Shown: one piece after another, positions 1-9,286 of the stretch
Layout of the letters: each line of letters begins with the position of its first letter
How positions within the stretch are numbered: the first letter of the stretch is position 1
Origin: Candidatus Terraquivivens ruidianensis
GTDB lineage: Archaea; Thermoproteota; Nitrososphaeria_A; Caldarchaeales; Wolframiiraptoraceae
Reading direction: 5' to 3'
Assembly (NCBI GenBank): GCA_023267975.1
Contig: JALNLA010000001.1
Location: 248,001-312,000, forward strand
DNA: 64,000 nucleotides
Translations under genes and position numbers: made by a program
The notes under the pieces: model-generated
What the model was told of the DNA's origin: nothing
Databases searched by the model: none
Seen by the model: only the letters and a program-made list of their open reading frames with translations

Positions 1-80
1 CTCACGTTTTTGCAAAATGCTGCACCAGTCATAAATTCTATGTCATAGATTAAAAAGGTTATCTAAGTAAGACCAAGGTC

Positions 81-791
81 CTAGGAACCATGTCTTTGCT
101 CGTACCATGCCACCCTTAACGTACCTATCTTAACATCGGTAAACTCACGTAACGTCTTCATAAGAATCATGGTCTTGCTAAGTGGAGGCTCCGGAAGTCT
201 GTGTCCGTAATTGTCGTACCCTACATATACAAAAGCAGGCCCTATGTCCCTTAACGCTCGGATAAAACGGTCGTCGAAGTCAATAATAGGTTCCACGACT
301 ACTCCTTTATAGGGATGCTTCAGCAACCTCATCGCCTCAAGCCTTTCGTAAGGCTTTGGGGCTCGTGACAATCCATAATCACGGTTGGACTCTATGGTCG
401 CGGCCAGCACGACATTCCCTGGAAACTCATTCTCAAGTCGCAAATATCGACTAGGGTTCTTCGTAAGGAACATGAAGTATGCTTGCGACTGTCGTCTAAC
501 TATGTCGAGTACACTCCGTATCCATTCTTCTGGAACCCACTCGCCGAAAAGGTCGCCCATATTGCACACGAATATCATAGCGTTTCTCTTGAAACGCTGG
601 TTAAGCCTCTGAGGAAGGAACGTCGGTTTGAATGCGTTGCTGGCGTAAGGTTCTACACCCATCGCCTCAAGCCTTCTAGCCAATCTTCTAGCCCAGCAAT
701 AAATACACTGATGATTACACCCTGTAATAGGATTCCAAGTACCCGTTATCTCACCAAACGTCCTCTGATGATATGTGTCTACCCCAGTCAC
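81..791 (-). CDS. DUF5131 (phage Gp37/Gp68-like) family protein
   Basis: The 236-residue protein opens with a segment containing Cys25-x3-Cys29-x2-Cys32 (GCNHQCIYCW), the spacing of a radical-SAM 4Fe-4S site, followed by an arginine-rich helix. This layout is typical of DUF5131, related to phage proteins Gp37/Gp68 and to radical-SAM enzymes. The reaction is unknown. Later conserved-looking segments include NMGDLFGEWVP and FLTKNP. Length is normal for the family, so it looks complete. It reads away from tpiA, with about 110 bases between them. A DNA- or RNA-repair or modification role is possible but is inference. The family is sure; the function is not known. Confidence 0.82.
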   Translation of the reverse strand: MTGVDTYHQRTFGEITGTWNPITGCNHQCIYCWARRLARRLEAMGVEPYASNAFKPTFLPQRLNQRFKRNAMIFVCNMGDLFGEWVPEEWIRSVLDIVRRQSQAYFMFLTKNPSRYLRLENEFPGNVVLAATIESNRDYGLSRAPKPYERLEAMRLLKHPYKGVVVEPIIDFDDRFIRALRDIGPAFVYVGYDNYGHRLPEPPLSKTMILMKTLREFTDVKIGTLRVAWYEQRHGS

Positions 792-902
792 TATACGTCC
801 TCAGCTCTTATAAAGATTGACGTGTTTTTATTGTTTGCGAATTCAACATGAGAGGGTACTGTAAAAGTATAAGTAGCGATAGCATTTGCATGCTCAAGGT
901 GA

Positions 903-1977
<1,075 letters not shown>

Positions 1978-2009
1978 AAACTGCTAGACCTTAAACGTAG
2001 ACCGACAGA

Positions 2010-2029
2010 TAAGGATTTAAAAATCCTTA
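2010..2029. promoter_or_regulatory. Inverted repeat over a shared TATA box, JAMM gene/proS
   Basis: Two 9-base arms (TAAGGATTT and AAATCCTTA) flank a two-base centre, and the middle reads as a TATA-like element on both strands. It lies about 40-57 bases before the proS ATG at 2067 and 33-52 bases before the JAMM gene start at 1977. Both distances suit an archaeal TATA box with a short leader. It is either a bidirectional core promoter or an operator over one. Confidence 0.5.
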
Positions 2030-2066
2030 ACACTCATGCATAGGCTTAGGGTTGGAGGAAGACGGT

Positions 2067-3506
2067 ATGACCGTAGCGTCGACCATGATTAATAAGTTCA
2101 CAAACTTTAGCAACTGGTTTGACGAATTGGTGTTCCAAGCTAGGATAGCCGACAGCAGGTTTCCGGTCAAGGGCTTTATAGTCTATCTCGAGAATGGTAT
2201 GTTCATCCTCGAAATGATAAAGAAGAGGCTGGAAGAGCTTCTTGTTGAGACTGGACACAAGAGTATGATGTTCCCCCTCGTAACTACCGACGAGCTTTTT
2301 GCCAAAGAGGCGGAACATATAAAGGGCTTCTCTTCCGAAGTCTTCATCATAGAGCGGGCTGGCGATAAACCGTTAGAAAAGAAGCTAATAATACGTCCGA
2401 CGTCCGAAACGATAATGTATCCTATGTTTAAGCTTTGGATAAGATCACACGCAGACCTCCCGCTTAAGGTTCACCAAACAGTAAATGTTTACAGGTACGA
2501 AACGAAGGCAACACGGCCTCTATACAGGGCAAGGGAGTTTCCGTGGAACGAAGGTCACACTGCGCATGCTACTGCCGCGGATGCGGAGCAGCAGGTGAGA
2601 GAAGCGATAGAGATATACTCCAAAGTCCTCAAGGAGCTTGGTATAAGCTATCTTCTATTGAAGAGGCCAGATTTTGATAAGTTCGCTGGTGCAAAGTACT
2701 CGATAGCTTTTGACGCTTGGAATCCAGACGGTAAGGTCAACCAAGTGGCCACGGTTCACAACCTCGGTAGGAACTTCTCGAAGGTGTTCGAGATAGAGTT
2801 TGAGCAGAAGGACGGTAGCAGGGCATTAGTGTACCAACTCTGCTATGGCTTTGGTCTTAGTAGAGTTCTAGCTGCCGTCATTTCACAACATGGTGACGAT
2901 AAGGGTTGCGTTTTTCCTCCCAGCATTGCGCCAGTTCAGGTAGTCATAGTACCCATACCCTTTAAAGGATACGAGGAAGCCATAGCATCATATTGTAAGA
3001 AAATTCATGAAAAGCTAGCACGAATATACAGGTGTGTGATGGACGATAGAGAAGATGTCACGCCTGGTGAAAAGTTCTACCATTGGGAAATGCTTGGCGT
3101 GCCGATGAGGGTTGAGGTAGGCCCGAAAGAAGTTTCGAGCAATAAGGTTACGCTCTTTAGGAGAGATACCTTAGAGAGGGTTGAGGTGGATTTAGAGGAT
3201 ATCGAGACCCAAGTTGAAGAACTCATGGCAAAGATATTCGCATCTCTAAGAGAAAGGAGTGCTAGAATGATGGAGCGATTGATAGTTGAGGCTCAGACTC
3301 CAGATGAGGTAAAAAAGGCTTTATCAGAAAGAAAGATAGCAAGGGTTGAGTGGTGCGGTAAGGAAGACTGTGCCCTAAAACTCAAAGAGTATGCTGGAGG
3401 CGAGGTAAGGGGCAGTAGGTTCGATATAGCAGAGGTGCCACAAAAGAGCTGCATAGTTTGCGGTGAGAAGGCTCAGGAGGTCGTCTACGTGGCCAAGGCA
3501 TACTGA
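2067..3506 (+). CDS. proS: Prolyl-tRNA synthetase (archaeal/eukaryotic type)
   Basis: Class II synthetase that charges tRNA-Pro. The class II motifs are present: RPTSET (motif 2 region preceded by IIRPTSE), the TRPLYRAREFPWNEGHTAH segment typical of ProRS, and the motif 3 region CYGFGLSR. The C-terminal zinc domain of the archaeal/eukaryotic form is present, with cysteines in WCGKEDC and SCIVCG, and the protein ends with the family's usual terminal tyrosine. I chose the ATG at 2067 because GGAGG at 2054-2058 is well spaced for it; a TTG at 2052 is in frame but overlaps that ribosome site. Length (479 residues) is normal. Confidence 0.96.
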   Translation: MTVASTMINKFTNFSNWFDELVFQARIADSRFPVKGFIVYLENGMFILEMIKKRLEELLVETGHKSMMFPLVTTDELFAKEAEHIKGFSSEVFIIERAGDKPLEKKLIIRPTSETIMYPMFKLWIRSHADLPLKVHQTVNVYRYETKATRPLYRAREFPWNEGHTAHATAADAEQQVREAIEIYSKVLKELGISYLLLKRPDFDKFAGAKYSIAFDAWNPDGKVNQVATVHNLGRNFSKVFEIEFEQKDGSRALVYQLCYGFGLSRVLAAVISQHGDDKGCVFPPSIAPVQVVIVPIPFKGYEEAIASYCKKIHEKLARIYRCVMDDREDVTPGEKFYHWEMLGVPMRVEVGPKEVSSNKVTLFRRDTLERVEVDLEDIETQVEELMAKIFASLRERSARMMERLIVEAQTPDEVKKALSERKIARVEWCGKEDCALKLKEYAGGEVRGSRFDIAEVPQKSCIVCGEKAQEVVYVAKAY

Positions 3507-3508
3507 CC

Positions 3509-4453
3509 TTAAGTTATATAGGTATCCAAATGACGAAGTCTCTTGGCAGGGTGCGGGTGAGTACTGAAAAGCTCCATCAGGATGCTTGGTTTTTCTGACT
3601 TAATCCGTTCTACAAGAGCATCTATGTCGGTGTAACCTCTGACAGTTACCTCAGGGTCTGCTATGAACAGTGCTTTCATCTGGGTATAAGAGGCAACCTT
3701 TTCCTTGCGAATCTTTCCCGATACGTTCATTATTCTGGCCAGGCCCCTCTGAAGGTTCTTTGCACCATTCTGCACAGATATCGCGGCATGCGAGTCAGCA
3801 TAATATTCTCTCAACCTGCTAAAGTAGAATACGAAGAGGTTAAAGATGAAGCTTAGAACCATCAGACCTGCTCCGATGAGCACCAAGAGCGCACCACCGC
3901 CTCCCCTTTGGTCCCTAGACATACTACCGAGCCAGCCGGAGTAGTAAAGTATGTGTCCGAGGTAATATATCAGCGCGGGTATTATGCTTATGACCATCAT
4001 GAACATGACGTCCTTATGCTTTACGTGGCCTAGCTCGTGTCCTACGACCGCCTCAACTTCTTCACGAGGCAACGTGGATAGGAGACCCTTAGTGACCGCC
4101 ACGAAATTACCCGTAATCGGGCTACCGTAAGCGAAGGCGTTAGGCAAATCTATCTCTGCTAGCATAAGCCTCGGCTTTACATCGAGCCCGCTTACGGCCG
4201 AGATCTTTGATACGGCCTCATGGAGCCAAGGATACTCATGCGCTTCGAGAGGTCTGACCCTATATATGGCGTTAATTATGTAGGGCGCGATTAACCACTG
4301 TAGTATATGGAATGCAACCACTATACCGAGTATCGTGTATATGCCAAATGGAACCTCAAGCCAACTTAAAATCAGCACAAGAATAAGCGTTGCTAAGCCG
4401 GTTATAACAGCCAGCGTACTCAACATAGCAAGCCTTAATTTTATAAGCGACAT
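3509..4453 (-). CDS. htpX: Zinc metalloprotease HtpX homolog (M48)
   Basis: Membrane-bound zinc endopeptidase of peptidase family M48, thought to degrade misfolded membrane proteins. Membrane helices lie at the N-terminus and on either side of residues 175-235 of the open frame. The zinc motif HELGH is followed downstream by the third ligand region SRLREYYADSHAA. An open frame continues upstream to a TTG at 4525, but the family usually begins like MSLIKLRLAML, and AAGGCAGG precedes the ATG at 4453, so I start there (314 residues). It lies 3' of rps26e on the same strand and converges with proS, with 2 bases between the stops. Confidence 0.92.
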   Translation of the reverse strand: MSLIKLRLAMLSTLAVITGLATLILVLILSWLEVPFGIYTILGIVVAFHILQWLIAPYIINAIYRVRPLEAHEYPWLHEAVSKISAVSGLDVKPRLMLAEIDLPNAFAYGSPITGNFVAVTKGLLSTLPREEVEAVVGHELGHVKHKDVMFMMVISIIPALIYYLGHILYYSGWLGSMSRDQRGGGGALLVLIGAGLMVLSFIFNLFVFYFSRLREYYADSHAAISVQNGAKNLQRGLARIMNVSGKIRKEKVASYTQMKALFIADPEVTVRGYTDIDALVERIKSEKPSILMELFSTHPHPAKRLRHLDTYIT

Positions 4454-4531
4454 GCCTGCCTTAGGCATCATAGAAGACGCACCGATTTCAAACAGACTAA
4501 ATCCCTCTAAAAAACCTTTACCCAAATTAAT

Positions 4532-4810
4532 TTAAGGATACGGCCTCCTTTCTTCCCTAGCCCTCACCTTCAGGATGCCGTAATGTATTGCACAACTGAT
4601 GCAGAGGTTCTTTGTTATTACGTTCTCGGCAAGGTATGTGCCCTGCTGCTTTAACTCTTTAGCAAGGTCTTTGCTCACGAGCGATACCCTCCTCGTAACT
4701 CTCTGAATCTTGCTCCTAGGTACGTAAGCGCCGCAGTTGTCGCACTGCACCATCGGCTCCTTGCCCTTTGCGCCTTTGGCCCTACCTCTACTCTTACGCT
4801 TGAAAGGCAT
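4532..4810 (-). CDS. rps26e: Small ribosomal subunit protein eS26 (S26e)
   Basis: A 92-residue basic protein with a zinc ribbon (Cys23, Cys26, Cys70, Cys73) and the eS26 hallmark CISCAIHYGILKVRAREER near the C-terminus. In eukaryotes eS26 sits at the mRNA exit channel of the small subunit. Among archaea it is known mainly from TACK and Asgard lineages, which is a useful taxonomic clue. A TATATA element on the minus strand at about 4843-4850 lies some 35 bases before the ATG, giving a short leader. Confidence 0.95.
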   Translation of the reverse strand: MPFKRKSRGRAKGAKGKEPMVQCDNCGAYVPRSKIQRVTRRVSLVSKDLAKELKQQGTYLAENVITKNLCISCAIHYGILKVRAREERRPYP

Positions 4811-5024
4811 AGCCTACTCCTCACTGTATCAAAGCTCAGCGGTTATATAAAATGTTAACCGGACTTGAGCTTGCCCATCGCGTCACCTCTACACGTTCTT
4901 TACGCCCATGACGGCTATTTTGTGCTAAAGTAAACGTTTTAACCCCCGTTAATTACTTCTCTAAGCTAGCAGAATGGGCAGATGGAAGGCTGAATACGGT
5001 TGAAAGTCAGGAGAGTTCAATGGT

Positions 5025-5543
5025 ATGCCAATTAGTTTAAAGGAAAGGATAGAGATGCTCAGGCAAGGCATCCTCCACCGCTATGTGATACCTGCCTTAG
5101 AAGAGAGGGGTTTTATGGTGAGTAATTGGAAGAGACCGCAGAGCCTTGAGGACATGGTGTTAAGGGAGGAGGGCTGGGTCCCTCTGTACACCCAGTTTAC
5201 GACGTGGGAAACTTATTGCAGGGATAGCCCTCTATACGTTTATTTTAATACTTTCTATGGGGATGTTTACGAAAAAGCTTACAAGATATGCTTCGTCGAG
5301 TTCATAATAAACGCGCTGAGTTTTCCTCTTAAGAAGAGTCTCGTTGGAATTTTTACGAGACTTAACGTAAAGGACGGTTACTACTGGAAGACTAGAATGC
5401 CTATAGACCTATCTTTTCCGGACGTTTACGTCAACGAGATAGACAGCAAGTATAGCGAACTAACGTTACTCATGTCCCACGAAGGTGTTATAGAAGAACT
5501 CGCGAACGTTAATAAATCAAAAACAGAGAGGAGGGTTACCTGA
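5025..5543 (+). CDS. Hypothetical protein (orphan)
   Basis: A 172-residue soluble protein not recognised as any known family. It is rich in aromatic residues in the middle (TTWETYCRDSPLYVYFNTFYGDVY), has no signal peptide, no clear membrane helix and no metal-site pattern. The ATG at 5025 follows AGGAGAG at 5010-5015, a plausible ribosome site. The gene stands alone between rps26e and the Lrp/AsnC gene, and its last 8 bases overlap the convergent end of the latter. Its codon choice looks like that of its neighbours. Coding status is likely; function is unknown. Confidence 0.6.
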   Translation: MPISLKERIEMLRQGILHRYVIPALEERGFMVSNWKRPQSLEDMVLREEGWVPLYTQFTTWETYCRDSPLYVYFNTFYGDVYEKAYKICFVEFIINALSFPLKKSLVGIFTRLNVKDGYYWKTRMPIDLSFPDVYVNEIDSKYSELTLLMSHEGVIEELANVNKSKTERRVT

Positions 5544-5949
5544 CGACTCTGAGCACTAAGACCGTGTTGGTGTTCCTCACACCATCTATTTTCCTTATCT
5601 CTTCAATACACTTGTTTAACCCGGCTACATTGTTAGCGGAGACTATGGCGGCTACATCGTATTCACCGGTCAACTCATAAACACTCTCAATACCGTCTAA
5701 GGCGGCAAGCTTTTCGCTCACAAGTGGTGTTGGCATCCCAGGGTCCACCGTGATAAAGGTTATTGCCCTCACAGCATGCCCTTTCTCAACTTCTATAGTG
5801 AACCTGGTTATCACGTTGTTCTTAATTAAATTCTTTACACGTCGTCTGACAGCACCCTCTGAAAGCCCCAGCTCCTTACCTATCTCCACGAAAGGTTTTC
5901 TTGCGTCTCTTTTTAATATCTCGAGTATCCTATTATCAATTTCGTCCAT
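5536..5949 (-). CDS. Lrp/AsnC family transcriptional regulator
   Basis: A 137-residue Lrp/AsnC protein. An N-terminal helix-turn-helix (RKPFVEIGKELGLSEGAVRRR) is followed by a RAM ligand-binding domain (from AITFITVDPG to VLVLRVV). I start at the ATG at 5949 (MDEIDNRIL) because that is the usual start and a TATA-like AGTATTTAAC lies about 30 bases upstream; an in-frame start 16 codons earlier would include promoter DNA. It is divergent from argG across 140 bases, so control of argG or arginine/lysine metabolism, as for Sulfolobus LysM-type regulators, is likely but inferred. Confidence 0.9.
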   Translation of the reverse strand: MDEIDNRILEILKRDARKPFVEIGKELGLSEGAVRRRVKNLIKNNVITRFTIEVEKGHAVRAITFITVDPGMPTPLVSEKLAALDGIESVYELTGEYDVAAIVSANNVAGLNKCIEEIRKIDGVRNTNTVLVLRVVR

Positions 5950-6037
5950 GCAAAAATTTTTATTTACACCATTCGTTAAATACTTTACGGAAACCATTAA
6001 TGAAGAATATTAAGAAATTGACCAAAAACAATAAAAC

Positions 6038-6089
6038 GTTTTTAAACAGCCTTTTTATACAAGGCATGGTTTCTTTGGAGGGATGTGTC
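6038..6089 (+). promoter_or_regulatory. argG promoter and ribosome binding site
   Basis: A TATA-like GTTTTTAAAC at 6038-6047 predicts transcription from about 6068. GGAGGG at 6077-6082 then lies 7 bases before the GTG at 6090. Together they favour the GTG over the in-frame ATG at 6066 as the argG start. Confidence 0.5.
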
Positions 6090-7280
6090 GTGAGAGTAGC
6101 GTTAGCCTATAGCGGCGGTCTCGATACGACTGTGATAATTAAATGGCTCCAAGAGAAGTATGGCGCAGAGGTTATAACTGTAACAGTAAACGTCGGCCAA
6201 GAGGAAGATTTTGGTGCGATAGCTGAACGCGCAAAGCTGAGCGGTGCATTAAAGCATTACTATATAGATGCAAGAGAGAAGTTTGCAAATGAGTTCATAG
6301 CGAGGGCCATTAAGGCTAACGCTCTATATGAGGGAGAGTACCCGCTAACCGCTGCCCTTAGCAGGCCCTTGATAGCTGAGGAGACGGTTAAGGTGGCGCT
6401 AAAGGAGAACGCCGACGCGGTAGCCCATGGGTGTACTGGAAAAGGCAATGACCAAATAAGGTTTGAGACAACGTTCGCAGCGCTCGCGCCCGGGATAAAG
6501 ATACTAGCGCCTGTGAGGGAGTGGAATATGAGCAGGGATGAAGAGATAGAGTATGCGCTATCCAGGAAGCTACCGATACACCCCAAGAAAAGCAGGTTCA
6601 GCGTTGACGAGAACTTGTGGGGAAGGTCGATAGAGGCGGCTGAGCTGGAAGACCCATGGCTTGAACCACCGCAGGAGGCCTTCAAGCTTGTTGCGCCTTT
6701 AGATAAAGCTCCGGACAAAGCTGAAGAGGTCACAATAGGTTTTGAGAAAGGCGTACCTGTTTCGCTAGATGGCGAGAAGTTGCCTTTGACGGATATAATA
6801 AGGCGCTTGAACCAAATCGGCGGAAAACACGGCTTCGGTATAGTTGACCACGTAGAGGATAGGGTCGTGGGAATAAAATCAAGGGAGGTATATGAAGTCC
6901 CGGCCGCGCTCATGCTAATCAAGGCTCACGCCGACTTGGAGAAGATGACATTAGGCGGAAGGCATCTGATGTTTAAGCAGATGATCGACAGGCAGTGGTG
7001 TTACATGGTCTACGCTGGCTTATGGGTTGACCCACTAATGGATTCGCTTAACGCTTTCATAGACACCTCGCAGGAAAACGTCACTGGCGATGTAAGGATA
7101 AAGTTGCATAAAGGCTCTGCTAGGATTGTTGGGAGAAGGGCTGAAAAACCTGTATACTCGGTAGCCATGGCAACGTACTCACGCGAGAGCACTTTTGATC
7201 AGAAGATGGCCGAGGGCTTCGTGAGAATATGGGGGCTAGAGACAGTCCTAGGCCGAGCGGCGCTGCAAAAGAAGGAGTAA
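6090..7280 (+). CDS. argG: Argininosuccinate synthase
   Basis: Joins citrulline and aspartate with ATP in arginine synthesis. The protein begins with the ATP-pyrophosphatase loop AYSGGLDTT and contains the family segments AHGCTGKGNDQIRFE and SRFSVDENLWGRS (citrulline/aspartate site). From the GTG at 6090 it is 396 residues, normal for the family. An open frame extends 63 codons further upstream, but that part crosses the promoter and is not family-like. It is divergent from the Lrp/AsnC regulator. No other arginine gene is in the window. Confidence 0.96.
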   Translation: MRVALAYSGGLDTTVIIKWLQEKYGAEVITVTVNVGQEEDFGAIAERAKLSGALKHYYIDAREKFANEFIARAIKANALYEGEYPLTAALSRPLIAEETVKVALKENADAVAHGCTGKGNDQIRFETTFAALAPGIKILAPVREWNMSRDEEIEYALSRKLPIHPKKSRFSVDENLWGRSIEAAELEDPWLEPPQEAFKLVAPLDKAPDKAEEVTIGFEKGVPVSLDGEKLPLTDIIRRLNQIGGKHGFGIVDHVEDRVVGIKSREVYEVPAALMLIKAHADLEKMTLGGRHLMFKQMIDRQWCYMVYAGLWVDPLMDSLNAFIDTSQENVTGDVRIKLHKGSARIVGRRAEKPVYSVAMATYSRESTFDQKMAEGFVRIWGLETVLGRAALQKKE

Positions 7281-7317
7281 AAGTCAGGTTATATGATGCG
7301 AACCATAGCTTTTTAAC

Positions 7318-8385
7318 TCATATACTAGCGAACGTTCTTTCCCCAAGGATAAACTTGAAACCCCTCGGTCTGTTCTTCTCATGCTCTATTATCGTGGTAT
7401 AGTTGCCGATTATACTGTCAACTATTCTCCTGTTACATTCTATGACAACGTTATTCATTATTATGCTATTCTCTATCTCCGCGCTGACTATTCTTGTTCC
7501 GTCGCCTATGGACGTATAAGGGCCTATGTAGACGTTTGGGCCTATCTCACAATTGCGACCTACTATAACAGGCCCTCTTATGGTGCTGTTTTTATGTACT
7601 ACGGTCCCTTCTTCGATGACTACGTTGCCCGTTATCACTACTCCATCCTCCAAGCTTCCCTTAGTATAGGGCTCGAGCTCTTGTAGAACGAGCTGGTTGG
7701 CCTCAAGTAGGTCTTCTGGCTTGCCCGTATCCTTCCACCATCCTTCAACAAAGTTAACGTCTACTCTCTTCTTCATGTCAATGAGCGTCTGTATAGCATC
7801 CGTTATCTCTAGCTCGCCCCTCCAAGAAGGCTTAATCCTTCTACATGCTTCAAATATGGAAGCATTAAAAACGTAAACACCAACCAAAGCAAGATTACTT
7901 CTCGGCTGCTTTGGCTTCTCTACAAGCCTGACAACCTTTCCATTCCCCATCTCCACGACGCCGAACCTTTGCGGCTCCTTTGTCGGCGTTACGCCTATCA
8001 CGCCATCGCTTTGGTTTTTCTCAAAAAGTTCCACGAACGATTTAATCCCCTGCTTAAGCAGGTTATCACCAAGGTAGACGACGAAATTCTCATCATGGAG
8101 AAAGTCCTCAGATATTAAGATGGCATGAGCTATACCAAGCGGCTCCGGTTGGTGTATGTATGTAACTTTCAGGCCGAACTTGGACCCGTCGCCTACGGCC
8201 TCCACGATGCCCTCTTTTATCGGCCCAAGTATTATCCCGACTTCCTTTATGCCGACCTTTGCTAGATTCTCAAGCCCGTAAAAGAGTATCGGCTTGTTGG
8301 CAATGGGAAGAAGGTGTTTGTTACCAGTAAATGTAAGAGGCCTCAGCCTAGTTCCATGCCCTCCTGCTAGGAGCAGACCCTTCAC
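7318..8385 (-). CDS. rmlA: Glucose-1-phosphate thymidylyltransferase (long form)
   Basis: Makes dTDP-glucose from glucose 1-phosphate and dTTP, the first step of dTDP-L-rhamnose synthesis. The N-terminal nucleotidyltransferase domain has the signature LAGGHGTRLRPLT and the later sugar-binding part RGELEITDA. The C-terminal 110 residues form a left-handed beta-helix of hexapeptide type (VITGNVVIEEG...IGPNVYIGPYTSIGDG), which makes the archaeal long form of 355 residues. The GTG start overlaps the rmlD stop by 4 bases (GTGA), so the two are translationally coupled. It is the last gene of the minus-strand operon galU-uxs-rmlC-rmlB-rmlD-rmlA. Confidence 0.93.
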   Translation of the reverse strand: MKGLLLAGGHGTRLRPLTFTGNKHLLPIANKPILFYGLENLAKVGIKEVGIILGPIKEGIVEAVGDGSKFGLKVTYIHQPEPLGIAHAILISEDFLHDENFVVYLGDNLLKQGIKSFVELFEKNQSDGVIGVTPTKEPQRFGVVEMGNGKVVRLVEKPKQPRSNLALVGVYVFNASIFEACRRIKPSWRGELEITDAIQTLIDMKKRVDVNFVEGWWKDTGKPEDLLEANQLVLQELEPYTKGSLEDGVVITGNVVIEEGTVVHKNSTIRGPVIVGRNCEIGPNVYIGPYTSIGDGTRIVSAEIENSIIMNNVVIECNRRIVDSIIGNYTTIIEHEKNRPRGFKFILGERTFASI

Positions 8386-9284
8386 ACAGTAGCGCCCCCT
8401 GCTTTTAATTCATAAAGGTTATGGATAAGCATGTTAAGACCGATTTCTAACGTTATTGGTTTTTCTTTTAAAATTTGTAATGCTTTTGAAACATCGAGCG
8501 ATGAATCCTCTGGCCTTTTTGCATCGAGCTTAAGCTCCGAGAGAGGTGTTGGGTCGATTAGGGCTTTGTCTAGATTAAGCAACTCGGCTACCTTTACGGC
8601 CACCTCCAGCCTAGATGCCCTAGTACTGCCTGACAGGTGTATTATGCCCTGCATGTCACGCTCTACAACCTCTAGGAGCATCCTACAGAAGTTCGGAACA
8701 TATGTAGGTGATGTAAATTGGTTGTACGCAACCTTAACACTCTCACCTTTAGCGAGCCTTTCTATTACGTATTCAGGAAAGGTCTTTTTCATCTTATGGA
8801 TGCCATACGGTGTGCTAAGCCTTGCGATACACCATCTCTCAGCAAATTTCTTTACCGCAACTTCACCCTTGAGCTTTGATAGGCCGTAAGCGTTTATCGG
8901 ATTTGGCTCATCGGTCTCTCTGTACATCCCTTTCACTCCGTCAAACACGTAATCCGTTGATATGTATATAAGGAACGCCCCCCTCCTTTTTGCTTGTAAG
9001 GCTATCTGTGCTGTTGCATCCGAGTTTACCCTGAAGGCCAGCTCCGGATTCCTTTCGCATAAATCAACATCCGTGAGCGCGGCCGTATGGATAACAACCT
9101 CAGGTCTAGACTTCTCATAAGCAGATTCTATGCTTAATGCATCAAGTAGGTCAAGCTTTACGGGAATGCCAACATCGACACTGGTTTCATGCTCGGCTGC
9201 ATAAACATCATGCCCCATCTTAACGGCCTCCAGACAAAGCCGTCCGCCTATCAAGCCAGAACCACCAGTCACGAGCAACCTCAA
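8382..9284 (-). CDS. rmlD: dTDP-4-dehydrorhamnose reductase
   Basis: Short-chain dehydrogenase that performs the last reduction to dTDP-L-rhamnose. The Rossmann loop GGSGLIGG opens the protein and the catalytic YGLSK follows; the RmlD-type segments STDYVFDG and TALTDVDLCE are clear. I place the start at a TTG (9284) two bases after the rmlB stop, preceded by AGGTGG, because the protein then begins MRLLVTGGSG. An upstream in-frame TTG at 9305 would overlap rmlB. Length of 300 residues is normal. Confidence 0.92.
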   Translation of the reverse strand: MRLLVTGGSGLIGGRLCLEAVKMGHDVYAAEHETSVDVGIPVKLDLLDALSIESAYEKSRPEVVIHTAALTDVDLCERNPELAFRVNSDATAQIALQAKRRGAFLIYISTDYVFDGVKGMYRETDEPNPINAYGLSKLKGEVAVKKFAERWCIARLSTPYGIHKMKKTFPEYVIERLAKGESVKVAYNQFTSPTYVPNFCRMLLEVVERDMQGIIHLSGSTRASRLEVAVKVAELLNLDKALIDPTPLSELKLDAKRPEDSSLDVSKALQILKEKPITLEIGLNMLIHNLYELKAGGATV

Positions 9285-9286
9285 GC

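Noticed and set aside
4811-5024. Gap between rps26e and the orphan gene as a possible box C/D or tRNA gene
   Set aside because: A CTGA near 4990 and partial hairpins are present, but no matching C box or cloverleaf could be built.
6260-6922. Minus-strand frame of 220 codons inside argG
   Set aside because: Serine-rich shadow of the argG coding strand; argG is certain.
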